A DNA stretch of 8,671 bases. Source: Gemmatimonadota bacterium. GTDB taxonomy: Bacteria; Gemmatimonadota; Gemmatimonadetes; Gemmatimonadales; Gemmatimonadaceae. The notes below the pieces were generated by a model. It ran no database searches. It saw only the letters and a list, made by a program, of their open reading frames with translations, and was not told the origin of the DNA. Positions 1-6,449 of the stretch are shown here, piece by piece (positions within the stretch are counted from its first letter, which is position 1; each line of letters begins with the position of its first letter). The stretch is from assembly GCA_031127185.1 (NCBI GenBank), contig JARIET010000112.1:1-8671 (forward strand). Direction: 5' to 3'. The translations under genes were made by a program, and so were the position numbers.

Positions 1-155
1 CCCCACCCAAGCGGACGGCCGCGCGGATCACGCACCCCGACGGTACCCGCCGGACCGCCCGGCACCTGCATCACGTCTGAGCGAAAGATCCACGCGTGGC
101 CGTTGGCCCAGCGCTTTGCGCCGCGCGCCGACACAACCGCCTCAGCGCGCTTCAC
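1..155 (-). CDS. RlmI-family class I SAM-dependent rRNA methyltransferase, N-terminal PUA part (cut by window edge)
   Basis: Only the first 51 codons are visible; the gene runs off the left edge. I translated it from the minus strand. It contains ARGAKRWANGHAWIF, then a short Gly-rich turn, then VGVRDPRGRPLGW. This matches the PUA domain that opens RlmI/YccW-type 23S rRNA cytosine methyltransferases (E. coli RlmI has LAKGREKSLLRRHPWVF followed by an IVDHQGKWLARG strand). The GTG at 155..153 overlaps the mltG stop codon as GTGA, the same junction as at the two previous genes in the operon, and gives a complete first beta strand (AVVSARG). A second GTG at 134..132 has a better Shine-Dalgarno (GAGG five bases upstream) and would shorten the protein by 7 residues. 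The methyltransferase domain lies outside the window, so substrate and position cannot be judged. The family call rests on about 40 residues. Confidence 0.7.
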   Translation of the reverse strand, partial: MKRAEAVVSARGAKRWANGHAWIFRSDVMQVPGGPAGTVGVRDPRGRPLGW

Positions 156-1222
156 GGCGATTTGGCGGGCGGTTTGCCAGTCGTATCCACACTCGCTGCA
201 GTGTCGCGAGCTGGTCGGCTGCGAACCATGCGGATCGCCGCCAAATGCTCGGCGTATGTGCGACGAAACTCGTGATGCCCATCGGCGGCGGCCACGAAGT
301 AGAGATACGGCACGTTAGCGGGCTTCAGCGCGGCCTCAATGCTCGCGGCTCCCGGTGAACCGATGGGACCGGGCGGGAGCCCCGGGAAACGGTAGGTGTT
401 GTAGGGCGAATCGATCCGCAGGTCTTTGTAGAGCACGCGTCCGGGCTTTCGGCCAAGCGCGTAGTCGATCGTCGGGTCGGCCTGCAGCGGCATCCGCCTG
501 CGCAGGCGGTTGTGGTACACGGCCGACACCACCGGGCGTTCCTCGCCACGCCTCACCTCGCGCTCCACGATGGACGCAAGCGTCACGACGTCGTGGCGGC
601 GGAGTTTGAGGCGTGGCAGGATCGAATCCCATTCCGGCTTCCACTTCTGCTCGAATCGTTCCACCATCGACAGGATCGCATCTCTGGCCGTGGCACGGTC
701 GGGAAACGTGTACGTGTCGGGAAAGAGGTATCCCTCGATCGTCGGCGTCGGCACGTCCAGCCTCCGCCGGAGCGCAGTGTCTCGCACTGCGGCGAGTACG
801 GAGTCGGCGGCAATGTCGAGCACGTCCACCATCGCCGGCACGATTTCGGCCACGGTCCACCCTTCCGGGATGGTGAGCGTGTGTACAACGCCACGCCCCA
901 ACCTGAGTGACGTCAGCACCTGCTCCCATGACATCGCATCGTGGAGCACGTAGGTGCCCCACCGCAATGACCTGTCGTGGCGCCGTACGCGCCCGTAGAA
1001 GGCAAATGCCCGCGCCGACGTCACTACCCCCTTCGCCGCCAGCGATTCGGCCGCCTGGCGGAACGATGCGCCCTTCGGGATGACGATCCGCACTTCGGCG
1101 CCACGAGTCAGGTTGGCCGGCAGGCCCACGACAAACCAGATCGTCGCCGCCACGAGGATGATCGAGGCCGCAAGAATCCACTTCACCCCGGGGGCACGCA
1201 CGCCGCCGCGCTTGCGCGTCAC
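152..1222 (-). CDS. mltG: Endolytic murein transglycosylase MltG (YceG family)
   Basis: 356 aa, close to the usual family length. MltG is an inner-membrane lytic transglycosylase that cuts nascent peptidoglycan strands and sets glycan length. Visible parts: a basic N-terminus and one transmembrane segment (about residues 15-34), a LysM-like region (about 46-67, IPKGASFRQAAESLAAKGVV), the signature EGYLFPDTYTF (163-173), the catalytic motif LASIVEREV with the expected catalytic glutamate at E220 (equivalent to E. coli E218), QADPTIDYAL (247-256), and DSPYNTYRFPGLPPGPI followed by GSPGAASIEAAL (271-299). The C-terminal tail after about residue 335 is a low-complexity Pro/Ala/Lys extension. The start is GTG, overlapping the ruvX stop as GTGA, with GGAAGAG eight bases upstream inside ruvX. 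It is third among the protein genes of the rho-ruvX-mltG operon. All key residues are present, so it is probably functional. Confidence 0.95.
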   Translation of the reverse strand: MTRKRGGVRAPGVKWILAASIILVAATIWFVVGLPANLTRGAEVRIVIPKGASFRQAAESLAAKGVVTSARAFAFYGRVRRHDRSLRWGTYVLHDAMSWEQVLTSLRLGRGVVHTLTIPEGWTVAEIVPAMVDVLDIAADSVLAAVRDTALRRRLDVPTPTIEGYLFPDTYTFPDRATARDAILSMVERFEQKWKPEWDSILPRLKLRRHDVVTLASIVEREVRRGEERPVVSAVYHNRLRRRMPLQADPTIDYALGRKPGRVLYKDLRIDSPYNTYRFPGLPPGPIGSPGAASIEAALKPANVPYLYFVAAADGHHEFRRTYAEHLAAIRMVRSRPARDTAASVDTTGKPPAKSP

Positions 1223-1659
1223 GTCCGGCGCTCTTCCATCTGCATCGCGAACTGCAGGAGCACCGTGGCCGCGACCGCATCAACATCACCCTTTCGGCCG
1301 CGAGTCGAGCCGCCCATTTCTTTCACGGCGCGAAGTGCCGCTGTCGTCGTGAATCGCTCGTCCACGAGGCGCGCCTCCATCCCGGTGCGCCTCTCGAGTT
1401 CAACGGCCAGTCGCCGCGCTTCCATCGCCCGCGGCCCCTCCTCGCCGCGTTCGTCGAGCGGCAATCCCACGACAAACCCGCGGGCCTCAAGCTCGGTCGC
1501 CTTGGCCAGCAGCGTTGTGAGGGGCACCCGGTGCCCGGCCCGCCGCAGGATGAACCCGGCGGGTGAGGCGATCGTCCCCGACGGGTCGGCGATGGCGAGG
1601 CCGATACGTTTGGCACCCAGGTCAATGGCCATGAACCGTCCCAGCAGGTCGGAGCTCAC
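1219..1659 (-). CDS. ruvX: RuvX/YqgF family Holliday junction resolvase-like protein
   Basis: 146 aa, typical length for the YqgF/RuvX family. It has an RNase H-like fold, is linked to pre-16S rRNA 5' end maturation, and was earlier proposed as a Holliday junction resolvase. Visible motifs: the first acidic strand [16 protein letters not shown] (residues 11-26, acidic residue D13), [14 protein letters not shown] (63-76), LVDERFTT (98-105) and the C-terminal [13 protein letters not shown] (124-136) with the last acidic residues D125/D127. The start is GTG at 1659, overlapping the rho stop as GTGA; GGAGG lies four bases upstream within the rho tail. An ATG at 1632 ([11 protein letters not shown]) is an alternative start that would remove nine residues. 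ruvX next to mltG is a common pairing in bacteria; rho directly upstream is less usual. Confidence 0.93.
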   Translation of the reverse strand: MSSDLLGRFMAIDLGAKRIGLAIADPSGTIASPAGFILRRAGHRVPLTTLLAKATELEARGFVVGLPLDERGEEGPRAMEARRLAVELERRTGMEARLVDERFTTTAALRAVKEMGGSTRGRKGDVDAVAATVLLQFAMQMEERRT

Positions 1660-2912
1660 TCGCCCTCCGCCATGCGCTCGAAGAACTCTTCATTGTCCTT
1701 CGTCCGGGCCATTCGCTTGAGCAGGAACGCGATGGCTTCGTCGGGCGCCATGTCTCCGAGGAAGTGCCGGATGAGGAACGCGCGGTTCTTTTCCTTGTCA
1801 TTCAACAACAGTTCTTCCTTCCGCGTGCCCGACTTCAGCATGTCGATGGCGGGGAAAATGCGCCGGTTGGCGATCTCACGGTCGAGTACGAGTTCCATGT
1901 TGCCCGTGCCCTTGAACTCCTCGAAGATCACCTCATCCATGCGTGACCCCGTGCTGACCAACGCGGTCGCCACAATGGTCAGCGATCCACCGCCGTCGAT
2001 CCGCCGCGCCGCGCCAAAGAACCGTTTGGGCTTCTCCATCGCCTTGGCGTCAACACCGCCGGACAAGATCTTGCCGGACATCGGCGTCACCGTATTGTGC
2101 GCGCGCGCCAGCCGCGTGATGGAGTCCAGCAGGATCACCACATCGCGCCCGGCTTCCACCAGTCGCTTCGCCTTTTCAATGGCCATCTCGGCCACCTGCA
2201 CGTGCCTGGAAGCAGGCTCATCGAAGGTGGATGCGATGACCTCGGCCTTGGGCACGCTCGCAATGAAGTCGGTGACTTCCTCCGGCCGCTCATCAATGAG
2301 CAGCACGAAGAGCGTCACCTCGGGGTGATTCTCGGCAATCGCATTTGCCATCTGGTGGAGCAGGATGGTCTTGCCCGCCCGGGGCGGGGCCACGATCAAT
2401 CCGCGCTGTCCCTTGCCAATCGGCGCAATGAGGTCCACCACCCGCATCGACAGGTTTCCCGACTTGGTCTCGAGACGCAGACGCTGGTCGGGATACTTCG
2501 GGCGCAGGTTGTCGAACGGCAGGCGCGCCTGGATCCGTTCCGGCGGAAGGCCGTTGACCTCGTCCACCTGCAGCAGCGCGAGGTACTTCTCCCACGACTT
2601 CGGCGGGCGCACACGCCCCCGCACGGTGTCGCCCGTGCGGATGTGGAAACGCCGTATCTGCGCCTGCGAGACGTAGACATCGTCCGGGCTTGCGAGATAG
2701 CTGTACTCGGCGCTGCGCAGGAACCCGAAGCCCTCACGGCCCACTTCGAGGGTACCGTCCGCGTCGAGCGCCGTCCCCCGTTCGAGCAACGCGCGCTCGA
2801 TATGATAGATGAGGTCGGGTTTGCGGTGGCTCGCACTTTGGGGGAGTTGAAACTCCTCGGCCAGTGCGACCAGTTCGGCGAGCGGCTTGCCGCGAAGTTC
2901 GGAGATGTCCAT
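1656..2912 (-). CDS. rho: Transcription termination factor Rho
   Basis: 418 aa, almost the length of E. coli Rho (419). It is a hexameric RNA-dependent ATPase and helicase that ends transcription of untranslated RNA. Visible parts: N-terminal Rho_N helices (1-45), the RNA-binding OSB/CSD fold with GFGFLRS (61-67) and [14 protein letters not shown] (76-89), Walker A APPRAGKT (175-182), Walker B VVILLDS (258-264), the Q-loop region [21 protein letters not shown] (starts 284) and the R-loop [17 protein letters not shown] (322-338). R178 replaces the lysine of the usual APPKAGKT. The ATG at 2912 is chosen because [15 protein letters not shown] is the normal Rho N-terminus. Reading upstream to 3107 would translate the tRNA-Arg gene and is rejected. 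The start lies 10 nt after the tRNA 3' end with no Shine-Dalgarno (CTGCACCCCG). rho is first of the protein-coding genes in the operon. Confidence 0.98.
   Translation of the reverse strand: MDISELRGKPLAELVALAEEFQLPQSASHRKPDLIYHIERALLERGTALDADGTLEVGREGFGFLRSAEYSYLASPDDVYVSQAQIRRFHIRTGDTVRGRVRPPKSWEKYLALLQVDEVNGLPPERIQARLPFDNLRPKYPDQRLRLETKSGNLSMRVVDLIAPIGKGQRGLIVAPPRAGKTILLHQMANAIAENHPEVTLFVLLIDERPEEVTDFIASVPKAEVIASTFDEPASRHVQVAEMAIEKAKRLVEAGRDVVILLDSITRLARAHNTVTPMSGKILSGGVDAKAMEKPKRFFGAARRIDGGGSLTIVATALVSTGSRMDEVIFEEFKGTGNMELVLDREIANRRIFPAIDMLKSGTRKEELLLNDKEKNRAFLIRHFLGDMAPDEAIAFLLKRMARTKDNEEFFERMAEGE
1664..1668 (-). promoter_or_regulatory. Ribosome binding site for ruvX inside the end of rho
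   Basis: On the minus strand GGAGG ends four bases before the ruvX GTG at 1659, inside the last codons of rho. It favours the overlapping GTG start over the internal ATG at 1632. Confidence 0.6.
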
Positions 2913-2922
2913 CGGGGTGCAG

Positions 2923-2996
2923 TGCGCAGGGTGGGATTCGAACCCACGACCTTCGGCTCCGGAGGCCGACGCTCTATCCAGCTGAGCTACCCGCGC
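2923..2996 (-). tRNA. tRNA-Arg (anticodon CCG)
   Basis: 74 nt, folded by hand. Acceptor GCGCGGG pairs with CCTGCGC (one G-T), the D arm is GCTC/GAGC, the anticodon stem TCGGC/GCCGA encloses loop CTCCGGA, and the T arm is GTGGG/CCCAC with TTCGAAT. The anticodon CCG reads CGG. The discriminator is A, followed by CTG, so CCA is not encoded. It lies 10 nt before the rho start codon on the same strand, so processing of its 3' end would create the 5' end of the rho message. Confidence 0.96.
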
Positions 2997-3078
2997 GGTA
3001 CCGCCGCCGGAGGTGATCGAGCTCTGGGTGCGGCGGAGTTCCCGGCGTGCCACACGACCCTGGACGCTCGGGAGGCGA

Positions 3079-3107
3079 AAGGTACCCCGGGCCAAAGGGG
3101 CGGACAA
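3079..3107 (-). promoter_or_regulatory. Candidate sigma-70 promoter for tRNA-Arg(CCG)-rho-ruvX-mltG
   Basis: On the minus strand TTGTCC (3107..3102) is followed after exactly 17 nt by TACCTT (3084..3079). Match to consensus is 4/6 and 3/6. Predicted transcription would begin about 75 nt before the tRNA. It is the best match I found between the tRNA and the divergent gene, but it is modest. Confidence 0.35.
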
Positions 3108-3165
3108 GCTCGCCGGATCGGTGTACCCGACGGTTCGGCCACATCCTGGGCTCCGGGCGGTCTTC

Positions 3166-3194
3166 TTGACGCTGGCAACCCCGTTCGCGAAACT
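3166..3194 (+). promoter_or_regulatory. Candidate sigma-70 promoter for the AraC-like regulator
   Basis: TTGACG (3166..3171, 5/6) is followed after 17 nt by GAAACT (3189..3194, 3/6). A start near 3201 would leave a leader of about 23 nt before the ATG at 3224. The weak -10 box lowers confidence. Confidence 0.35.
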
Positions 3195-3223
3195 GAGCGA
3201 AGCCCTCGCCCACGAATCACCGA

Positions 3224-3994
3224 ATGAGAATCCTCGCCCTCCTGCCCGATGACTCCGAGCGCGCGCTTCGGCGGGTGTTGAATCCGTCGGATACGCTCCG
3301 CCGTGTGTTCACGCTCCCCGCGCTGACCGCATCGGTGAGCGCGGAGCGAGTGGACGCCATTGTGTTCGATCCGACGACTCTGGGTTCGGCAGAGTGGGCG
3401 GAGGCCTGTTCGCTGTTGGAGGACGTCCGCCTCCCCGTGCTGCTCTACGCGCCGCTCAGCCCGGCACACGCCCCGCGGCTGGTCCAGGCCAGCGCCGTGG
3501 GCGTCCATGAAATGTTGTTGCGGGACGTGGACGATGATCCGGTCACGGTGCGACGACGACTCGAGTCCCTGCGCATGCCGGAGCCACCGGCGGCCGTTTT
3601 GTCGCTGATTGCACCGCGCATGGTGACGTTGCCGGCGATGCTGCAAAGTGTCATCGTGCCGCTTTTCTGCGCGGCCCGAATTCCGCGTTGGGTGGACGGT
3701 GTGGCCCAGGCGGCAGGAATGCCCCGGCGCAGCATTGATCGATGGATGGCACGCGCGGAGATTGGTGGAACGGCGACGCTCCTTGATGTCGCGCGACTTG
3801 CCCGGGTGTGGGCGCCCCTCGTGGACCGGCACGAGTCGGCGGCCGAGGTGGCGGTGAGCCACGGGTACCGACGCGTTCGCATTCTCGCGGACCATACCGC
3901 CCGGATCGTGGGCGTCTCGCCCTCAGCGGTCGGCGTGTCGCTCTCACGCAAAGCGTTCGTGGAGCGGCTCGCGGCGCATGCCACGCGAGGCTGA
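3224..3994 (+). CDS. Putative transcriptional regulator: receiver-like N-terminus and degenerate AraC-type helix-turn-helix C-terminus
   Basis: 256 aa; no named gene recognised. The N-terminus resembles a response-regulator receiver fold: acidic pair D9-D10 after strand ILALLP, D49 at the end of strand DAIVFDP, PVLLYAP (71-77), and [10 protein letters not shown] (92-101), where an arginine (R100) stands where receivers have the invariant lysine. The C-terminal half (about 155-250) reads like a diverged AraC domain: first [25 protein letters not shown] (starts 157), then a helix rich in Leu/Ala/Arg, then a second HTH-like segment ([18 protein letters not shown], starts 206; [15 protein letters not shown], 231-245). 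The second half is weakly conserved. It diverges from the tRNA-Arg/rho operon and has no strong ribosome binding site. Downstream on its strand there are only antisense tRNA genes up to the hairpin at 4236. Target genes are unknown. The DNA-binding call is fairly firm, the receiver call is tentative. Confidence 0.75.
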   Translation: MRILALLPDDSERALRRVLNPSDTLRRVFTLPALTASVSAERVDAIVFDPTTLGSAEWAEACSLLEDVRLPVLLYAPLSPAHAPRLVQASAVGVHEMLLRDVDDDPVTVRRRLESLRMPEPPAAVLSLIAPRMVTLPAMLQSVIVPLFCAARIPRWVDGVAQAAGMPRRSIDRWMARAEIGGTATLLDVARLARVWAPLVDRHESAAEVAVSHGYRRVRILADHTARIVGVSPSAVGVSLSRKAFVERLAAHATRG

Positions 3995-4001
3995 CGGTCA
4001 G

Positions 4002-4075
4002 TCGGGGCGACAGGATTTGAACCTGCGACCTCCTGCTCCCGAAGCAGGCGCTCTACCGGGCTAAGCTACGCCCCG
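4002..4075 (-). tRNA. tRNA-Pro (anticodon CGG)
   Basis: 74 nt. Acceptor CGGGGCG pairs perfectly with CGCCCCG, the D arm is GCTT/GAGC, the anticodon stem CCTGC/GCAGG encloses TTCGGGA, and the T arm is GCAGG/CCTGT with TTCAAAT. Anticodon CGG reads CCG. Discriminator A, no encoded CCA. It lies 39 nt downstream of tRNA-Arg(ACG) on the same strand, probably in one transcript. Confidence 0.96.
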
Positions 4076-4114
4076 AATTCGGTAGGTCTCCATCGTACAG
4101 CTGGTACTGACAAG

Positions 4115-4188
4115 TGCGCCCGGAGAGACTCGAACTCCCAACCTTCTGATCCGTAGTCAGATGCTCTATCCAATTGAGCTACGAGCGC
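4115..4188 (-). tRNA. tRNA-Arg (anticodon ACG)
   Basis: 74 nt. Acceptor GCGCTCG pairs with CGGGCGC (one T-G), the D arm is GCTC/GAGC, the anticodon stem TCTGA/TCAGA encloses CTACGGA, and the T arm is GGGAG/CTCTC with TTCGAGT. The ACG anticodon is the bacterial tRNA-Arg whose A34 is normally deaminated to inosine by TadA to read CGU/CGC/CGA (family knowledge). Discriminator A, no encoded CCA. Confidence 0.96.
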
Positions 4189-4228
4189 AGCACTTCCCGC
4201 CACCCCGCACACGCTGACGGCGAGCCCT

Positions 4229-4287
4229 GAAAAATAGAAGCGCCCGGGGGTCAGGTCAACGCCGACCTCTCCGGGCGCTTCTGTTTT
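4229..4287. terminator. Strong, probably bidirectional intrinsic terminator
   Basis: AGAAGCGCCCGG (4236-4247) pairs perfectly over 12 bp with CCGGGCGCTTCT (4271-4282). An inner stem AGGTC/GACCT closes the loop further. On the minus strand the stem is followed by ATTTTTC, ending the TPR gene transcript (stop codon at 4354). On the plus strand it is followed by GTTTT, and could end read-through from the regulator gene. Confidence 0.88.
4231..4259 (-). promoter_or_regulatory. Promoter for tRNA-Arg(ACG)-tRNA-Pro, embedded in a terminator
   Basis: On the minus strand TTGACC (4259..4254, 5/6) is followed after 17 nt by TATTTT (4236..4231, 4/6). The predicted start is near 4223, about 35 nt before tRNA-Arg(ACG). 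The -35 box sits in the inner part of the terminator hairpin and the -10 box is its T-tract, so one sequence would end TPR transcription and start tRNA transcription. The same -10 hexamer is used in the sigma factor promoter at 6469. Confidence 0.6.
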
Positions 4288-4306
4288 CGATGAATTTCTA
4301 CTTGTA

Positions 4307-4338
4307 CCGCATACTGCAAACCGCCTACTGCCTACTCG
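4307..4338 (-). repeat. Heptamer array in the 3' UTR of the TPR gene
   Basis: In the sense (minus) orientation, CGAG (4338..4335) is followed by four 7-base units: TAGGCAG (4334..4328), TAGGCGG (4327..4321), TTTGCAG (4320..4314) and TATGCGG (4313..4307). It begins 15 nt after the TPR stop codon and ends 24 nt before the terminator hairpin. The same pattern follows two other genes of this window. Confidence 0.75.
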
Positions 4339-4353
4339 TTGTTGTCGTTTCGG

Positions 4354-5871
4354 TCAGGGCAGCGGCGCGTACCGCACGCCCGCCACCCCGCCCTTGGCGA
4401 ACTCGGCTTTGCCCTGGCCGCTGGCATTCGGTGCCACCGGGCCGACGTTGACCGTCTGCTTCTCGATCACGGCACCGGTCTTGTCCAGGAACTCGAATTC
4501 AACCGCGAACGACTTGGCCGTGGTGTTGCGATTCTCGATCTCGAACAGGAGCTCGGTCTTGTCCTTTCCGCGATCAAAGCTCCGGAACTCCAGCTTGTGC
4601 TTCATGCCATCCGACTTGGCGCTGTACGCCACAGCGGAGTCGGTATGCATCTTCTTGGCCGCGGCGTCGGTGGTGCCGTCGGCAAGACCCTTGTACGCGT
4701 AGGCGAAGAGGAGAACGTTGTCGGGGTTCGATGGATCGAGCGCGACCAGGCGCGTGACGATCGGCAGCATCTCAGCCGAACGCTTGAGGTCAAAAAGCGT
4801 GGCCGCGTAGTTGTAGAGGTACTCGCGTGAGTAGGGATTGGCTGTCGTCGCGCCCTTGAAGATGTCGGCGGCATCTGCGGCTCGCTGCATCTGGACCGCG
4901 ATGATCCCGGCCTGTGCCAGCGCCATGTCTCCCATCTTCGTGGTGTTCTGCTTGGCGAACTCAAGCACCTTGAGCGCCGGGACGCTGTCCTTGGTCAGCG
5001 CCCAGTGCGTCGAAATGGCGTTGATGGCGAACGGTGTCTCTTCGGACTCCGGGTGCTCCAGCACCACCTGCAGGTAGGCTGCCGCCGATCCCGTGGTCAA
5101 CTCCGCCTTGCGGCCACCCTCCGCCTTGCCGGCGAACTCACCCTGCAAGCGGCCGAGGTTGAACATCAGGTTCGAGCGAATCTTCGCGTTGGCCGTGTCC
5201 GTCGCCAGCTTCTCCACGGCGATGCCGAGGTACTTCACGAGGTTGGCCTCGTCGCCCTTGGCCTGGTACATCCGCCAAAAGACGTCGTACGGCTGCGGCG
5301 CATTCGGCGAGAGAATCATCGCGCGGTTGGCCGACCGCTCTGCCGAGTCGAGCTGGTTGGTCTTGAGGGCTTCGTAGGCCGCAGCGATGCGGTTGGAGAA
5401 CGGCTTGTACTCGCGCCACTGTCCGATTTCGTCCGCGCAATTCGGCTTCGCCGCGACGACCATCTTGAGCAGCGAGTCGGCGCTCACAACCAGGTCAACA
5501 GTCGCCGCCTTGTCGCCGGGCATGTTGAGGTTGCCGCGCGTCTGCACTTCACCGCCGAACTCAATGGCAAGGAGCATGAACTGCGCGGCCATATAATCGC
5601 GGCCGAGCGCGTTCTGCGCTGTGGACTTGTCAAATACGCTCTTGAAGGCCTCGCGGATTCCCTTCATTCCCTCGTCGGGAGCCTTTGCGGCGACCACCTT
5701 GGAGCGGGCGATCATCGCCTTGGCCAGCTCTGACGGCGCCATGGTTTCCACGTCGCACACCGGACCGGCTGCGGCAGCGGTGGCGGCCGCCGCATTCTGT
5801 GCACCCGCTTGGGCGGCTGCGGCAACGGTGGCGAGGGTAAGGAACGCGGGAAGACGATACATGCGGAACAT
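4354..5871 (-). CDS. Secreted TPR-repeat protein with a C-terminal beta-sandwich-like domain
   Basis: 505 aa; no named gene. A Sec signal peptide is clear (residues 1-24, hydrophobic core FLTLATVAAAA, likely cut after AQAGA), followed by an Ala-rich linker. The middle is helical with TPR-like repeats, best at 162-195 (RIAAAYEALKTNQLDSAERS, then ANRAMILSPN) and 314-396 (YLYNYAATLFDLKRSAEML, then RLVALDPSNPDNVLLFAYAY). The end (about 425-505) looks like a small beta domain of the FxLYD/Ig-like kind: LLFEIENRNTTAKSFAVEFE, FLDKTGAVIEKQTVNVGPVAP. Two cysteines (C39, C145) could pair after export. It probably acts as a periplasmic or outer-membrane scaffold; partners are unknown. The ATG at 5871 is supported by AGGTGA (5883..5878) six bases upstream. 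No convincing promoter lies between it and tRNA-Val, so it may be read through from the tRNAs. Confidence 0.88.
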   Translation of the reverse strand: MFRMYRLPAFLTLATVAAAAQAGAQNAAAATAAAAGPVCDVETMAPSELAKAMIARSKVVAAKAPDEGMKGIREAFKSVFDKSTAQNALGRDYMAAQFMLLAIEFGGEVQTRGNLNMPGDKAATVDLVVSADSLLKMVVAAKPNCADEIGQWREYKPFSNRIAAAYEALKTNQLDSAERSANRAMILSPNAPQPYDVFWRMYQAKGDEANLVKYLGIAVEKLATDTANAKIRSNLMFNLGRLQGEFAGKAEGGRKAELTTGSAAAYLQVVLEHPESEETPFAINAISTHWALTKDSVPALKVLEFAKQNTTKMGDMALAQAGIIAVQMQRAADAADIFKGATTANPYSREYLYNYAATLFDLKRSAEMLPIVTRLVALDPSNPDNVLLFAYAYKGLADGTTDAAAKKMHTDSAVAYSAKSDGMKHKLEFRSFDRGKDKTELLFEIENRNTTAKSFAVEFEFLDKTGAVIEKQTVNVGPVAPNASGQGKAEFAKGGVAGVRYAPLP

Positions 5872-5910
5872 GGCAACTCACCTGATCGGGGGATTGCTCT
5901 TAAGAACGCG

Positions 5911-5923
5911 CGGCACGGTGCCG
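5911..5923. promoter_or_regulatory. 13-bp palindrome in the leader of the TPR gene
   Basis: CGGCAC-G-GTGCCG is a perfect inverted repeat with a one-base centre, about 40 nt upstream of the TPR start codon. It could be an operator or a small RNA hairpin in the leader. There is no direct evidence of function. Confidence 0.3.
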
Positions 5924-5979
5924 ACGTTCGTGAGGCTGGGGGTGGTGATGGGTTGCAGCCTCGGCCTACAGTTACTACC

Positions 5980-5993
5980 CCGCCACCTGGCGG
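5980..5993. other. Short hairpin directly after tRNA-Val
   Basis: CCGCC and GGCGG form a 5-bp stem around a 4-base loop, two bases beyond the tRNA-Val discriminator on the minus strand. There is no T-tract after it, so it is a poor intrinsic terminator. It might mark the 3' processing boundary or attenuate read-through into the TPR gene. Confidence 0.3.
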
Positions 5994-5995
5994 AA

Positions 5996-6069
5996 TGGGC
6001 GGTACAAGACTCGAACTTGTGACCTCCACGATGTCAACGTGGCGCTCTAACCAACTGAGCTAACCGCCC
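5996..6069 (-). tRNA. tRNA-Val (anticodon GAC)
   Basis: 74 nt. Acceptor GGGCGGT pairs perfectly with ACCGCCC, the D arm is GCTC/GAGC, the anticodon stem CCACG/CGTGG encloses TTGACAT, and the T arm is ACAAG/CTTGT with TTCGAGT. Anticodon GAC reads GTC/GTT. Discriminator A, no encoded CCA. It is last of a three-tRNA cluster. Confidence 0.96.
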
Positions 6070-6094
6070 TACGGATCGGCCTTTACGAGGCCAG

Positions 6095-6167
6095 AGCGGG
6101 AAACGGGACTCGAACCCGCGACCCCAACCTTGGCAAGGTTGTGCTCTACCAACTGAGCTATTCCCGC
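6095..6167 (-). tRNA. tRNA-Gly (anticodon GCC)
   Basis: 73 nt. Acceptor GCGGGAA pairs perfectly with TTCCCGC, the D arm is GCTC/GAGC, the anticodon stem CAACC/GGTTG encloses TTGCCAA, and the T arm is GCGGG/CCCGT with TTCGAGT. Anticodon GCC reads GGC/GGT. The discriminator U is the usual one for bacterial tRNA-Gly. CCA is not encoded. It is 25 nt upstream of tRNA-Val. Confidence 0.96.
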
Positions 6168-6222
6168 GAACTGCCTTTTTTGCATTACCCCTGCGGCTAT
6201 GTACGACCAAAAACTCCGGCGA

Positions 6223-6295
<73 letters not shown>

Positions 6296-6408
6296 CTGCC
6301 GGCATTCGCTACAAACTGCGGCCGAACCAGGCGCCGCACTCCCGGAACACGGAATCAGGTCAGCCAAACCGAGTTAAGCCGACTGTACGCGTCCGACAGG
6401 AATCAAAA

Positions 6409-6437
6409 AAGCTATCCGTCGGTAAGACAGGGGTCAA
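6409..6437 (-). promoter_or_regulatory. Candidate promoter for the tRNA-Ala-Gly-Val cluster
   Basis: On the minus strand TTGACC (6437..6432, 5/6) is followed after 17 nt by TAGCTT (6414..6409, 3/6). The -35 is identical to that of the tRNA-Arg(ACG) promoter. The predicted leader to tRNA-Ala is about 107 nt, which is long, so another start closer to the tRNA is possible. Confidence 0.4.
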
Positions 6438-6438
6438 C

Positions 6439-6449
6439 CCAAGTGTTGG
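6439..6449. promoter_or_regulatory. 11-bp palindrome between the divergent promoters
   Basis: CCAA-GTG-TTGG overlaps the -35 box of the sigma factor promoter and lies one base from the -35 box of the divergent tRNA promoter. It is a possible operator site. The arms are only 4 bp, so chance is a fair alternative. Confidence 0.25.

Noticed and set aside
336..1289. Minus-strand frame of 317 codons overlapping mltG and ruvX
   Set aside because: It is a frame-shifted shadow of mltG, Arg/Gly-rich with no domain, while MltG in the other frame has all family motifs.
2913..3107. N-terminal extension of Rho by 65 residues from an upstream start at 3107
   Set aside because: The added residues translate the tRNA-Arg(CCG) gene and its leader. 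The normal Rho N-terminus ([15 protein letters not shown]) begins at 2912.
2097..3227. Long plus-strand open frame of 376 codons antisense to rho
   Set aside because: It lies opposite conserved Rho coding sequence and the tRNA, and its translation shows no recognisable domain. Long antisense frames are expected at this GC content.
2987..3895. Minus-strand frame of 302 codons opposite the AraC-like regulator
   Set aside because: It covers the regulator's coding strand and the tRNA promoter region, is rich in Arg/His/Gln with no domain, and lacks a start signal.
3966..3992. Hairpin CTCGCG/CGCGAG at the end of the regulator gene as a terminator for tRNA-Pro
   Set aside because: It is a 6-bp stem inside coding sequence with no T-tract on either strand.
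4202..4212. Possible further copy of the heptamer unit (CCGCACA) in the leader of tRNA-Arg(ACG)
   Set aside because: Only one clear unit is present, out of register with its neighbours, so chance in a C-rich stretch is the simpler reading.
4307..4338. CRISPR-like interpretation of the short repeats
   Set aside because: Units are 7 bases in direct succession with no spacers; they do not resemble CRISPR repeats and no cas genes are near.
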